DNA of 64,000 nt from Hymenobacter properus (GTDB lineage: Bacteria; Bacteroidota; Bacteroidia; Cytophagales; Hymenobacteraceae). Each line of letters starts with the position of its first letter. Within the stretch, counting starts at the first letter, position 1. Shown here in pieces: positions 22,114 to 31,712 of this stretch. The notes under the pieces were generated by a model. The model saw only the letters and a program-made list of their open reading frames with translations. It ran no database searches and was not told the DNA's origin. The stretch lies in assembly GCF_015694735.1 (NCBI RefSeq), contig NZ_JADQDP010000002.1:992001-1056000 (forward strand), read 5' to 3'. The position numbers were made by a program, and so were the translations under genes.

Positions 22114-24925
22114 GAATTTCGTTTCGCCCGCCCTCACGCGGGCGCTGGGCTGGACCCTGCTGCACTCGCTGTGGCAGGGGGCCCTGGTGGCGGCCGTGCT
22201 GGCCGGAGCCCTGCTGCTGCTGCGCCGGCAGCGGGCCGAGGTGCGCTACGTAGCCTCGGCCGGGGCACTGGGCGTGGTGGTGGCGCTAGCTGGCATCACG
22301 TTTGGGCTGTATTTCCACGCCGGCGCGCAGCAGTGCGAAAAGCTGTTGCCCGCTGCTGCGAAGGTTTCACAATTGAATCTGCGGCAGGCAGAAGCCACGG
22401 TTGTACCCGCGGCAACAGATGCCTTGGAGGCCGCGCCACCAAAGGCGCGGAACGCAGCAAATCCGGTTAGCGCCGTACAAGTGCTTCCGGCTGTTGAGCC
22501 GCAAAAAGCTAACTCGCCTGGCTGGTTGGCTACCGGGCTGCGCTATTTTGACCAACACCTGCCGTTGCTGGTGGTGGCCTGGCTGCTGGGCCTGCTGGCC
22601 ATGAGCCTGCGAATGCTGGGCGGCTTGCTGTATGTGCAGCGGCTGAAGCGCTACCGGACGCGGGCCGTGAGCGCGGCGTGGCAGGAGCGGCTGGCGATGC
22701 TGGCGGCCCGCGGCGGCCTGCGCCGGCCGGTGGCGCTGCTGGAGTCGGCGCTGGTGCAGGTGCCGCTGGTGGTGGGCCACGTGCGCCCCGTGATTCTGTT
22801 GCCGCTGGGCGCGGTGGCGGGCTTGTCGGTGGCGCACCTGGAAGCCATTCTGGCCCACGAACTGGCCCACGTACTGCGCCGCGACTACCTCGTGAACCTG
22901 CTGCAAACCGTGGCCGAGGCGCTGTTTTTCTACCACCCGGCCGTGTGGTTTATGGCCCGCTGCGTGCGCACCGAGCGCGAAAACTGCTGCGACGACGCCG
23001 CCACGGCCCTCTGCGACGGCGACGCCCTGCGGCTGGCCCGCGCCCTCACGGCCCTGGCCGAGTGGAGCCAGAGTGCCGTGGTGCCCACCGCACCTCGTTT
23101 GGCTCTGGCCGCCATGGGCAGCCGCGGCGCCCTGCTGAACCGCGTGCGCCGCTTGGTGCAGCGCCGGCCGGCCGCGCCCACGCTAGCCGAGGGCTTCATG
23201 GCCGGGGCGCTGGTGCTGGGCGGGCTGGGTTTGCTGGGCGGCAGCGCGGTGCTGGCCGGTCCGCTGGCCCAACCCACTACGCCCGCCAAGCCCGAAGCCA
23301 TTGATTGGCAAACCGGTCCGGGCAAAACCTCGGCTGATACCACGAAACGCGTAACGGGTACTTCAACAACGGGCGCTTCTACCACCACAACAACGACCAC
23401 CACAGCAACGGCGGACCCGGCCAGCGAGAGAAGCCGTGAGGTGCTGGTGACGCAGAGCAGCACTGACCAGGACCGGCCGCGCCCCCGGCGCCGCGACCGC
23501 CGCAACGGGCAGGTTCTAGCTCCGTTGCCCCTCAGCGGCGGCCCCGGCACGGTGGTCATCACCAAAGACAAAAAGGGCCGCGTGACCGACCTGGTGGTGA
23601 ACGGGCAGCGCATTGAAACCGAAACTGGCAAGAGCAAGCTCAAAATCAAAGCCAAGAAGGACCGGGACGATGACGACCAGGCTGTGCAGATTATTCAGGT
23701 GCCAATGACGGCGCCCGTGGCACGGGGCTTCGTGTACCGCAGCGATGCCGATGGGCAGGTGTTCGAGCGGAGCACCCGGCCGGGCCAGACTTACAGCTAC
23801 CAGCTGCAGGAGCTGCAGCCGCTGCGCAACCAGCAGTTTCGGGCGCTCACACTCGATGGAAACCGGGGATTTCAGCGGCTCAAAATGGTGCCGAATGGCT
23901 CAGCGAACCGCGGGTTCTATCGGCAGCCCGGCGCGTTGTTTGGCTTGACGCAGGACGGCGACGGCCAGCGCGAGGCCCTGCGCAGCGCCGAGCGTGCCCT
24001 GCAGGACGCCAGCAAGGCCAAAGGGCTCAGCGCGGAGCAGCGCAAGCGTATCAACCAAGGCCTGAGCAAGGTGCAAGCCCAGCTCAAGCAGCTCAGCCAG
24101 ACTTCTTCAATGCAACGCCTGAGCCTGCGCGGGGCCGATGTTCGCGACCTGGGGCAAGACATGCGCGACCGGGAAATGGAGCTGCGCGACCGGGAGCAAG
24201 AGCTGCTGGACCGCCAGCAGGAAAAGCGCGACCGGGAACAGGAAATTCGCGAGCGCCAGCAGGAAGCACAGGCACTCCGTGAGGAAATGCGGGAGCGCAT
24301 CCACGAGGAGAAAGCCGAACGCGTCGACCGGGAGCGGGAGCGCGCCGACCGCCGCCGCGAACAGGACGACGCGCTGGTAGACCAGCTGCTGAAAGATGGG
24401 CTGATTAAAGACAGGGAAAACTTTCAGCTCAAGCTCACGGCCAGCAGCCTGACGGTGAACGGCAAGGCACAGTCGCAGAAGGTGTTTCAGAAATACCTGA
24501 AGCTGTACGAAAGCACCCACCCCGGCCGTAAGATGGGCCCCACTGGCTCGATGATAATCAACCGCAACAGCAACCAGTCGACCAGCTACGACAGCGACGG
24601 CCCGCGGCCACCCCGCCCGCCCCGCCCGCCGCGTGCCCCGCAGGCGCCCGGCGCAATGATGGCCCCCCCGGCTCCCATGGCGCCGCCGCTGCCCCTGGCC
24701 CCGCCGCCCCCGCCTGCTCCGCCCCGCCTCGATTCGGAGGCGTTGCGCAGCGAACTGCGCAAAGACGGCCTGATTGGTGCCGACGACAAAAGCTTTCAGC
24801 TGCAGCTGAATTCCTCGGGCCTGACGGTGAACGGCAAGGCGCAGTCGGCCGAAACGGCGGCGAAATACCGCAAGCTGCTGGGCCACGAAAAAGGCACCTA
24901 TAACATGACAATTTCCAACGACTAA
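22100..24925 (+). CDS. M56-family (BlaR1-like) membrane metalloprotease with coiled coil and duplicated C-terminal module
   Basis: 941 residues from the ATG at 22100. The four-helix M56 part covers about 1-385. Zinc motif H253-ELA-H257 lies in LEAILAHELAHVLRRDY, with a further acidic ligand in RTEREN (about 291-296). A last hydrophobic segment lies at about 363-388. Instead of a BlaR1 penicillin sensor, residues 390-941 form a long extracytoplasmic tail. It has a Thr run, a charged Arg/Glu/Asp coiled coil (about 620-760, repeated RDREQE units), a module at about 757-803, a Pro-rich linker (about 835-875), and a second copy of the module at about 880-926. The two copies share DGLI, FQL, LTVNGKAQS and KY-KL. 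It probably senses envelope stress and cleaves the upstream BlaI. Confidence 0.88.
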   Translation: MTALENFVSPALTRALGWTLLHSLWQGALVAAVLAGALLLLRRQRAEVRYVASAGALGVVVALAGITFGLYFHAGAQQCEKLLPAAAKVSQLNLRQAEATVVPAATDALEAAPPKARNAANPVSAVQVLPAVEPQKANSPGWLATGLRYFDQHLPLLVVAWLLGLLAMSLRMLGGLLYVQRLKRYRTRAVSAAWQERLAMLAARGGLRRPVALLESALVQVPLVVGHVRPVILLPLGAVAGLSVAHLEAILAHELAHVLRRDYLVNLLQTVAEALFFYHPAVWFMARCVRTERENCCDDAATALCDGDALRLARALTALAEWSQSAVVPTAPRLALAAMGSRGALLNRVRRLVQRRPAAPTLAEGFMAGALVLGGLGLLGGSAVLAGPLAQPTTPAKPEAIDWQTGPGKTSADTTKRVTGTSTTGASTTTTTTTTATADPASERSREVLVTQSSTDQDRPRPRRRDRRNGQVLAPLPLSGGPGTVVITKDKKGRVTDLVVNGQRIETETGKSKLKIKAKKDRDDDDQAVQIIQVPMTAPVARGFVYRSDADGQVFERSTRPGQTYSYQLQELQPLRNQQFRALTLDGNRGFQRLKMVPNGSANRGFYRQPGALFGLTQDGDGQREALRSAERALQDASKAKGLSAEQRKRINQGLSKVQAQLKQLSQTSSMQRLSLRGADVRDLGQDMRDREMELRDREQELLDRQQEKRDREQEIRERQQEAQALREEMRERIHEEKAERVDRERERADRRREQDDALVDQLLKDGLIKDRENFQLKLTASSLTVNGKAQSQKVFQKYLKLYESTHPGRKMGPTGSMIINRNSNQSTSYDSDGPRPPRPPRPPRAPQAPGAMMAPPAPMAPPLPLAPPPPPAPPRLDSEALRSELRKDGLIGADDKSFQLQLNSSGLTVNGKAQSAETAAKYRKLLGHEKGTYNMTISND

Positions 24926-24944
24926 GCAGTGGCGTTTGAAGTAG

Positions 24945-24979
24945 AAAAGCCGGTTTCCGCAGAGGAGAACCGGCTTTTT
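24945..24979 (+). terminator. Intrinsic terminator of the blaI-M56 operon
   Basis: AAAAGCCGGTT pairs with AACCGGCTTTT and is followed by T, 19 nt after the stop codon. Confidence 0.8.
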
Positions 24980-25086
24980 GACGTCTAGAGCGGCAAGTGG
25001 TTTAGAATTATTCGCCTCCAAAAAGCAACGTTCGGCCTCAGCCTTACATCTCTTGGCCTCCCCGGACAAAATCACCGGGACTGTAT

Positions 25087-27684
25087 ATGCTGCGTTATTT
25101 ACTTTTTTGTTGGTTGGTATTGTGGGCAGGCGCGGCCCAGGGGCAGGAAAAGTCAGCGTCGGCGGCTGCCACGGCCGCTACGCCCGCGCCCAAGCGCCAG
25201 CTGCAGGCCGTGCGCATCAGCACCCCGCCCAAGCTCGACGGCGTGCTCGACGAGGCCGTGTGGCAGGCCGCGCCCATTGCCACGAAATTTTACGAGATTG
25301 AACCTACGCCGGGCCGCCAGGAGAAATACCCCACCGAAGTGCGCGTGCTCTACGACGACAACGCCATTTACGTGGGCGCCATCATGCATGACATGGCGCA
25401 GGATTCGATACTGCGCGAGCTCAGCAACCGCGACAACATCGGCAACTCCGACTGGTTCGGGGTGTTTTTTGATACTTATAACGACCACCTCAACGGCTAT
25501 GAGTTCATCGTGACCTCGGGCGGCGTGCAGGTCGACTTGCGGCAGTCGCCGGCGAACGGCGAGGACGGCTCCTGGAACGCGGTGTGGGACTCGCGCACGG
25601 CCCTGCACGGCACCGACTGGGTGGCCGAGCTGCGCATTCCGTACTCGGCCATTCGCTTTAGCAAGGCCGTGGAGCAAGTGTGGGGACTGAATTTTGGGCG
25701 GCAGCGGCGGGCCAGCCGGCAGAAGTTTTTCTGGAACGAGGTGAAGCCGCAGGTGTCGGGCTTCGTGAACCAGTGGGGCGAGCTGACGGGCCTGAAGGAC
25801 CTGAAGCCGCCGCTGCGCCTCTCGCTCACGCCCTACGTGAGTGCCTACGTCAACCACTACCCCTTCAACGAGCAGGGCAAGCAGAACACGACCACCAGCT
25901 TCAACGGCGGGGCCGACGTGAAGTGGGGCATCAACGAAAGCTTCACGCTGGATGCCACGTTGGTGCCGGATTTCGGGCAGGTGCAGAGCGACAACCAGGT
26001 GCTCAACCTCTCGCCCTTCGAGGTGCAGTACAACGAAAACCGGGCGTTTTTTACCGAGGGTACCGAGCTGTTCAACAAGGGTAACCTGTTCTATTCGAGA
26101 AGGGTAGGGGCCACGCCCATCGGCTTTGGAGGCGTGAGCGGGCAGCTGCGCCCGAGGCGCCGGGACGCCGACGGCAGCTTGCACAAGGGCGATTTTATTG
26201 TGCAGAACCCCGGCGTGACGCGCCTGCTGAACGCCACCAAGGTGTCGGGCCGCACCAGCAAGGGGCTGGGCATTGGCGTGTTCAACGCTGTGAGCAACGA
26301 CGTGTACGCCACGGTGCAGGATAGCACCACTGGCGAACGCCGCGACGTGCTGACCCAGCCGTTTTCGAACTACAACATTGTGGTGTTCGACCAGAGCCTG
26401 AAAAACAACTCCTACGTTTCGCTCATCAACACCAACGTGACGCGCGCCGGCAGCACCTACGACGCCAACGTGACCAGCGCCCTGTTTCGCCTCGCCAACA
26501 AGAAAAACACCTACGCCGTGAACGGCGGCGTGGTGTATTCCAACCGCCGCGGCAAGTTCTTCGGCTCACCTGACGAGGTGTCGGACCGCGACGGCTACAA
26601 GTACTACGTGGGCTTCAACAAAATCTCGGGCAACTTTACCTGGGGCGCCGACCACGGCATTGAGTCGCACAGCTACAACCCCAACGACCTGGGCCTGCTC
26701 TTCGGCAACAACAACATCTCGCAGAGCCTCTACGCCAACTATCGCATCTACAAACCCTTCTGGAAGCTGAACAAGCTGAGCACCTACGCCAGCATCAGCC
26801 ACTCGCTGCTGGAGCGGCCCACGCTGTACCAGGACATGGGCTTTTACGCGGGCGGCAACACCACTTTCACCAAGAACTTTCTCACCATAGGGGTCGACTT
26901 ATCGGCCATCCCCACCACCCGCGACTACTACGACCCGCGTCGCGCGCCGCTGGGCCGGTACTACGTGCGCAAGCCCGCCAACACGAGCCTGAGCGGCTTC
27001 ATCTCCTCCGACTACCGCAAGAAATTTGCCTATGACATCAGCGGGGGAGCGCGGCTGTTTGCGGCCGACGGCGACCGCACCGGCCGCGTTTCGGCGTCGC
27101 TCACCCTCAGCCCGCGCTACCGGGTGAACAACCAATTGAGTTTCATCTACGCCCTGACCATGGAGCGCAACCGGAACCAGATTGGCTACGCTGGCGGCCT
27201 CGACGGCAGCATTCCAGAGGATGCCGGCGTGCTGGCCCGCTTCGGCGGCAATGGCGCCGACGTGCTGCTGGGCCGCCGCCACGTCACCACCTTCACCAAC
27301 ACGGCCACCGGCACCTATACCTTCACCAACCGCATGTCGTTCAACATCCGCCTGCGGCACTACGTGAGCAACGTGCACTACCGCGACTTCTCGCGCCTGA
27401 GCCCCGGCGGCGTGGAAACGCCCGAGACCCTCTACGCCCGCAACCGCGATAACACCTTCAACGCCTTCAACATCGACGCCGTGTACTCGTGGTGGTTTGC
27501 GCCCGGCTCGCAGGTCAGCATCGTCTGGAAAAACGCCAGCGCCACCTTCTTCGAGGCCAACGCCGCCACCCCGCTCTACTTCGACAACCTGAACAACACC
27601 ATCAACACGCCGCACAACAACAACGTGTCCATCAAGGTGCTGTACTACCTGGACTACCTGGCGTTGCGGCCCCGGCGGGGATGA
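25087..27684 (+). CDS. DUF5916 protein with N-terminal CBM9-like domain
   Basis: 865 residues, secreted to the outer membrane. Signal peptide about 1-20 (MLRYLLFCWLVLWAGAAQGQ). A carbohydrate-binding-module-9-like domain spans about 35-215 (VRISTPPKLDGVLDEAVW, DNAIYVGAIMHD, DWFGVFFDTYNDHLNGYEF). The remainder is the DUF5916 beta-barrel (LTPYVSAYVNHYPFNEQGKQ, NENRAFFTEGTELFN, FLTIGVDLSAIPTTRDYYD). Members are widespread in Bacteroidota and of unknown function; sugar or polymer handling at the surface is a guess. It is transcribed alone, ending just before the convergent TPR gene. Confidence 0.87.
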   Translation: MLRYLLFCWLVLWAGAAQGQEKSASAAATAATPAPKRQLQAVRISTPPKLDGVLDEAVWQAAPIATKFYEIEPTPGRQEKYPTEVRVLYDDNAIYVGAIMHDMAQDSILRELSNRDNIGNSDWFGVFFDTYNDHLNGYEFIVTSGGVQVDLRQSPANGEDGSWNAVWDSRTALHGTDWVAELRIPYSAIRFSKAVEQVWGLNFGRQRRASRQKFFWNEVKPQVSGFVNQWGELTGLKDLKPPLRLSLTPYVSAYVNHYPFNEQGKQNTTTSFNGGADVKWGINESFTLDATLVPDFGQVQSDNQVLNLSPFEVQYNENRAFFTEGTELFNKGNLFYSRRVGATPIGFGGVSGQLRPRRRDADGSLHKGDFIVQNPGVTRLLNATKVSGRTSKGLGIGVFNAVSNDVYATVQDSTTGERRDVLTQPFSNYNIVVFDQSLKNNSYVSLINTNVTRAGSTYDANVTSALFRLANKKNTYAVNGGVVYSNRRGKFFGSPDEVSDRDGYKYYVGFNKISGNFTWGADHGIESHSYNPNDLGLLFGNNNISQSLYANYRIYKPFWKLNKLSTYASISHSLLERPTLYQDMGFYAGGNTTFTKNFLTIGVDLSAIPTTRDYYDPRRAPLGRYYVRKPANTSLSGFISSDYRKKFAYDISGGARLFAADGDRTGRVSASLTLSPRYRVNNQLSFIYALTMERNRNQIGYAGGLDGSIPEDAGVLARFGGNGADVLLGRRHVTTFTNTATGTYTFTNRMSFNIRLRHYVSNVHYRDFSRLSPGGVETPETLYARNRDNTFNAFNIDAVYSWWFAPGSQVSIVWKNASATFFEANAATPLYFDNLNNTINTPHNNNVSIKVLYYLDYLALRPRRG

Positions 27685-27702
27685 TATAAACGGGCCGACT
27701 GC

Positions 27703-28281
27703 TTATTTGATGGTTTGCCAAGTTGGCCGCTTCTTCAGCCCACTCGTTACTTCTTTTATAAGCTGAAACGCATGCTTATTAATTCGGTCTTCGGGAGCTA
27801 AGTTCACCGCTGTCGCAATCAGCATGGCTGCATCTGAATCATTACCAGTTACCAACAGGTTAATGGCATGATTACACATCAGGCCAGCATCGTTAGGGGA
27901 CAGCGCCAATGCTGCCGCCGAATATTGGACCGCTAAGACAGGCTGCCCTGCATTCATGGCTGCAATGGATGCTTCGCGTACCACGTCAGGGTTCTGCGGT
28001 TGCAACCGAAAGGCTTCTTCAAAGCTAGCCAGTACAAGGGCGTGTTCGCCTAAGCCTTGATGTACTTTGCCCAGCCCCCAATGTGTTGGCCAGTGTGAGG
28101 GCACCAGTCTTAAACATTTTTTGAATTGACTGACGGCCCGGCGCCCTTGCCACCGCTGCCAGAAGCTCGGTTTCGAGGAGGCTTTTCCCTCTAGAATGAC
28201 TACCTCCTGCATCAACTTCCAACCCTTTTCATAATGCTGATTGAAAATGGGCAGTAGGTCGTCAGGCAGCAGGTGGGTCAT
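27703..28281 (-). CDS. TPR-containing protein
   Basis: 192 residues, cytoplasmic, with tetratricopeptide-like helical pairs: PTHWGLGKVHQGLGEHALVL, ASFEEAFRLQPQNPDVV, AVQYSAAALALSPNDAGLM and AAMLIATAVNLAPEDRIN. TPR units mediate protein binding; the partner is unknown. Composition is less GC-rich than the neighbours. It lies 35 nt behind the S8 protease on the same strand and may be translated from the same transcript. Confidence 0.82.
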   Translation of the reverse strand: MTHLLPDDLLPIFNQHYEKGWKLMQEVVILEGKASSKPSFWQRWQGRRAVSQFKKCLRLVPSHWPTHWGLGKVHQGLGEHALVLASFEEAFRLQPQNPDVVREASIAAMNAGQPVLAVQYSAAALALSPNDAGLMCNHAINLLVTGNDSDAAMLIATAVNLAPEDRINKHAFQLIKEVTSGLKKRPTWQTIK

Positions 28282-28316
28282 ATAAAATGATGAACGTTAA
28301 AGTGATTTAAATTAGG

Positions 28317-29963
28317 CTACTTCACCATCGTCATCTTATCGGCTAGCTTCACAGCTTCGTAGAGGTTCACAATGCCACTGGACTTGGACAGCGTGGCGAA
28401 ATCGACCATGTCCTTGGCGCCGGGCCGCAGCACCTGCGTATGGTAGGGCGTGGCCGACTGCTCGATAATCTGCTTAAGCTGCACAGCCGTGAGCTGCGGG
28501 AAGTAGGACTTGAGCACCGCCGCCACGCCGGCCACCACCGGCGCGGCCATGCTCGTGCCGCTGAGCGAGGCGTAGGTGTTGGCGGGCGTGGAGGAATAAA
28601 TATCCACGCCGGGGGCGAAGACGTCCACCGTCTGCTTGCCGTAGTTGGAGAAGCTGGCGGCCAGGGCCGAGGTATTGAGGCGGCTGCTGGCGCCCACCGT
28701 GAGCAGATTGGGGATGAGCTTGCCGTTGAGGGAGCGGGCCGAGGGGTATTCCGGGGTTTTGTCGACATCGAGGCCGCTGTTGCCGGCGGCGTGCACCAGC
28801 AGCACGTTTTTCTGGGCGGCGTACTTCATGGCCTCGTCCACCACGGCTTTGTCGGGCGAAAACTCCTTGCCGAAGCTCATGCTGATAACCTGGGCGCCGT
28901 TGTCCACGGCGTAGCGAATGGCGTTGGCCACGTCTTTGTCGCGCTCGTCGCCACTGGGCGTGGAGCGTACGCCCATGATGCGTACCATGTCGCCGGCCAC
29001 GCCATCGGCCCCCAGCCCGTTGCCGCGCAGCCCGCCGATGATGCCCGCGCAGTGCGTGCCGTGGGTGGCGTCGGGGCCCTGAATGTCGGCGTTGCCGTAG
29101 TGGCTCTGGCGCAGGTCCTGGAGGTTGTCGCCCACGATGGCGCGTGGGTTGTAGTCGGGGTTGAAGCTCATCTCGACGCGGTTGCGCGAGCGTTTAATGG
29201 CGGCGTTCAGGGCTTTAAGAGCGTCCTCGTCGCTGGCCAGGCCGGCCCGGCGCATGAAGGCGTACACCGGCCCGGCTTCGGGCACGGCGGGCTGCCGCGT
29301 GGCGGCCTCGTGCACGAGAGCGGAGTCGAGGCGCGACACACCCAAGGCCTGTTTCAGCCGCTCGAAGGTGGCGGTGTTGTCGGTCAGGGCCTCGGTGTAG
29401 CGGGCCAGGCGCCTTTCTTCGTCCTTTTTGCCTTTCTCATACGAAGCCTTGGCCTGCTCATAGAGGTCGAACTTGGCCCGGTCGGCCTTGGGCACCGCCT
29501 GGCGCGTCTTGCCCTCGAACTGGCTGCGGTATTGGGCGTAAATCCGGGTTTGCTCCAGGGTTTCGACGGCGATGTTGCGCCCGTCGGGGCCGCCGAGGAA
29601 GCTCCAGCCGCGCAGGTCGTCGGCGTAGCCGTTCTGGTCATCGTCGAGGCCATTGCCGGCCACTTCCTTTGGGTTGCGCCACAGCACGGGCTTCAAATCG
29701 ACGTGGGCCGTGTCAATGCCCGAATCGATAACGGCCACCAGCACCGGCGTGGGCACACGGCTGCCCAGCAGCTCCCGGTAGGCCTTGTCGGCGCTGATGC
29801 CGGGCACGCCGTCGGCCTGCAGGTCGAGGTGCTGCCAGCGGCGAATTTGCGCCGGCGTGGGTTCAGCGGCCGGCGCCGTTTGGGCGTGGGAATTGAAGGT
29901 GACCAGCGAAAGCAGGCCCAGCAGGGCGAGGTGGCTGAAAGACGAACGGGTGGGAAAAGACAT
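28317..29963 (-). CDS. Subtilisin-like S8 serine peptidase, exported
   Basis: 548 residues with a signal peptide (about 1-28, ending SHAQ). The S8 triad is D80 in VAVIDSGIDTAH, H301 in THGTHCAGI and S471 in LSGTSMAAPVVAG, with the oxyanion Asn in HAAGNSG (N395). The spacing from Asp to His is about 220 residues; in ordinary subtilisins it is about 30-70. The insert (about 130-290) is highly charged and helical (ASYEKGKKDEERRLARYTEA). No C-terminal sorting domain is seen. It is likely periplasmic or surface-bound. Upstream, 29964-30222 is a 259-nt gap in which I see nothing recognisable. Confidence 0.93.
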   Translation of the reverse strand: MSFPTRSSFSHLALLGLLSLVTFNSHAQTAPAAEPTPAQIRRWQHLDLQADGVPGISADKAYRELLGSRVPTPVLVAVIDSGIDTAHVDLKPVLWRNPKEVAGNGLDDDQNGYADDLRGWSFLGGPDGRNIAVETLEQTRIYAQYRSQFEGKTRQAVPKADRAKFDLYEQAKASYEKGKKDEERRLARYTEALTDNTATFERLKQALGVSRLDSALVHEAATRQPAVPEAGPVYAFMRRAGLASDEDALKALNAAIKRSRNRVEMSFNPDYNPRAIVGDNLQDLRQSHYGNADIQGPDATHGTHCAGIIGGLRGNGLGADGVAGDMVRIMGVRSTPSGDERDKDVANAIRYAVDNGAQVISMSFGKEFSPDKAVVDEAMKYAAQKNVLLVHAAGNSGLDVDKTPEYPSARSLNGKLIPNLLTVGASSRLNTSALAASFSNYGKQTVDVFAPGVDIYSSTPANTYASLSGTSMAAPVVAGVAAVLKSYFPQLTAVQLKQIIEQSATPYHTQVLRPGAKDMVDFATLSKSSGIVNLYEAVKLADKMTMVK

Positions 29964-30222
29964 GGCGGCGAAAAAGCAAGAAAAGGCCGGAAGGCAGTGG
30001 GGCGAAGCTATTTAAAAAGAACCAAAGGCCCCGCCGCTGCCGAGTGACCTGCGCGGGTTGGTTTGCGTTGGCGTGTAATGCGTCCAGCAGAGGTAGGCGT
30101 GTGACTACAACAACTGCCCAAAAGTGGAGCCGCCGCCGACACCTGCGACGCAAACAGGCCGTAGCCCTGGCACGGTTAAGGGCCCGAAGCATTGGCATGA
30201 AGGCCGGGCAGCCTTGCCGGGG

Positions 30223-31359
30223 CTACTTCTGCCTAAAGTTGGAAGATGCCGATTGCTGCATCTTGCCGTCGAGTACCAGCGCAACGGCTTTTTCCAAATC
30301 AGCCAGCGGAATTGTGTCGGTGCTCCAGCCGTAGGGGTAGGTGATATGGCCGCCGGTGCTCTTGTCTTGCTCGCAGAGGAGATGCTTCGGGCCGCCTTTT
30401 TCCAGCTCGAAGGTTTTTTCGACGACGAACCGCCGCTCCACCTTGCTGCCAGCGGCATCGAGCAGGAACACCTTGTAGGAAATGGCCAGCACCTCTTTGG
30501 GGTCGACCAACGACCGCCGAACGACGGCGGTTCGCCCGTTCCACTTGAATTCGGCAATGGCAACGGATTGGATTTCCTGGTCGGATTTGGGCAGCAAGTT
30601 GTGCTCAAAAGCGGATTTTACGACGGCAAAAACGCTGTCGGCCCGGCCGTATTCCTGGCCCGCGTTCAAGGCCTTCATCAGTTTGTAGTGCAGCTCGTAA
30701 TTGCTTGGTTTTAAAGCAATGGCTTTGGTGTATGCAGCCGCCGATTTTTTGTAGTCGTGGGCCACCGTGTACTCCAGCAGCCCCACGTTGGATAAGGCAT
30801 TGAAGTAATTGCTGTTGCCGGCAGGCAAATAGCGAATGGCCTCGTAATAGGCCGGCAGGGCCTTGTCAAGCAGCTTTTGCTCGTGCTCAATCTGTGCCAC
30901 CCAGTAATAGGGCTCGGGGAAGGTGCTGGGGAGCTTCTTCGCCTGTTCGAACACTGCCAAAGCCTCGTCGTACCGGTCCTGGGAATAGTAAATGACTCCC
31001 TTTTCATTCATGAATTCCTGATTGGTGGGCTCGCGTTTCAACGCCGCTTCGATTTCTTTCAGCGCCTCCGGGTATTTCTTCTGATACTTCAGCGAAAGCC
31101 CTTTGTAGAAGTAAACTGACCCGTCGTCCAGGCCCTTTGCAATGGCGCGGTTGTAAAAAGCAATGGCTTTTTCATCATTTTCCAACCGAAAAAAGGCGAA
31201 CCCCACCATGTACAGCTCTTCGGCTGTGAGCTTGTCGGCCCTGGGTTCGAGCTTTGCCAAGCCCAAATAGTTCTTGGCTTGGTAAAGCTGCGTGGGCGTT
31301 TGCCCGTGCGCGGCAACATGCCCCAGCATGAGCAAAAAGAGAAGAAGGGCGTATTTCAT
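30223..31359 (-). CDS. Secreted TPR protein
   Basis: 378 residues with a signal peptide (MKYALLLFLLMLGHVAAHGQ). From about 20 to 270 it consists of TPR units (AEELYMVGFAFFRLENDEKA, IAFYNRAIAKGLDDGSVYFY, ALKREPTNQEFMNEKGVIYY, AAAYTKAIALKPSNYELHYK). The last about 100 residues form a distinct globular part (EIQSVAIAEFKWNGRTAVVR) with no named family that I recognise. It may act as a periplasmic assembly or scaffold protein. Confidence 0.82.
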   Translation of the reverse strand: MKYALLLFLLMLGHVAAHGQTPTQLYQAKNYLGLAKLEPRADKLTAEELYMVGFAFFRLENDEKAIAFYNRAIAKGLDDGSVYFYKGLSLKYQKKYPEALKEIEAALKREPTNQEFMNEKGVIYYSQDRYDEALAVFEQAKKLPSTFPEPYYWVAQIEHEQKLLDKALPAYYEAIRYLPAGNSNYFNALSNVGLLEYTVAHDYKKSAAAYTKAIALKPSNYELHYKLMKALNAGQEYGRADSVFAVVKSAFEHNLLPKSDQEIQSVAIAEFKWNGRTAVVRRSLVDPKEVLAISYKVFLLDAAGSKVERRFVVEKTFELEKGGPKHLLCEQDKSTGGHITYPYGWSTDTIPLADLEKAVALVLDGKMQQSASSNFRQK

Positions 31360-31712
31360 AAAAGGGTTAGATAGCTGGGTTTAAATGTAAGCACTTGCAG
31401 TGGGGCGAAAGCGAAGGCCATGACATACAGCCACGCTGTGAGGGTAAATCGAACCGTTCCGGGCATCGGCTTTTGCGAAGTGTTCACATTTGACCGAATT
31501 GACCAGAAGTGAACAGTATTTACTGGGCCGCATGAAACGTTATTTCGGGTAATATATTTTAATTCAGTGTTTTGCGACTTTGGCACGGGAATAGAATTAC
31601 CCTTAACGTCTCCGGGCAGTCGCCGCTCAAAACCGGACACGAGCGGCGCACTGGCGCCGGCCTTGCCGGGGACGCCTTTCCACCATTCATAACCCTCTTT
31701 TTCTGCAAAACC
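31360..31712. other. 353-nt divergent intergenic region with an inverted repeat
   Basis: No gene seen here. It holds TGTTCAC (31481-31487) and GTGAACA (31509-31515), a perfect inverted repeat with 21 nt between arms, which enclose two TTGACC direct repeats. A weak minus-strand -7 candidate, TACATTTA at 31384-31391, may serve the TPR gene. I see no convincing -7 box for the plus-strand gene at 31713. Confidence 0.45.

Noticed and set aside
28440..30047. Plus-strand frame of 535 residues
   Set aside because: Antisense shadow of the S8 protease, which has the full catalytic triad.
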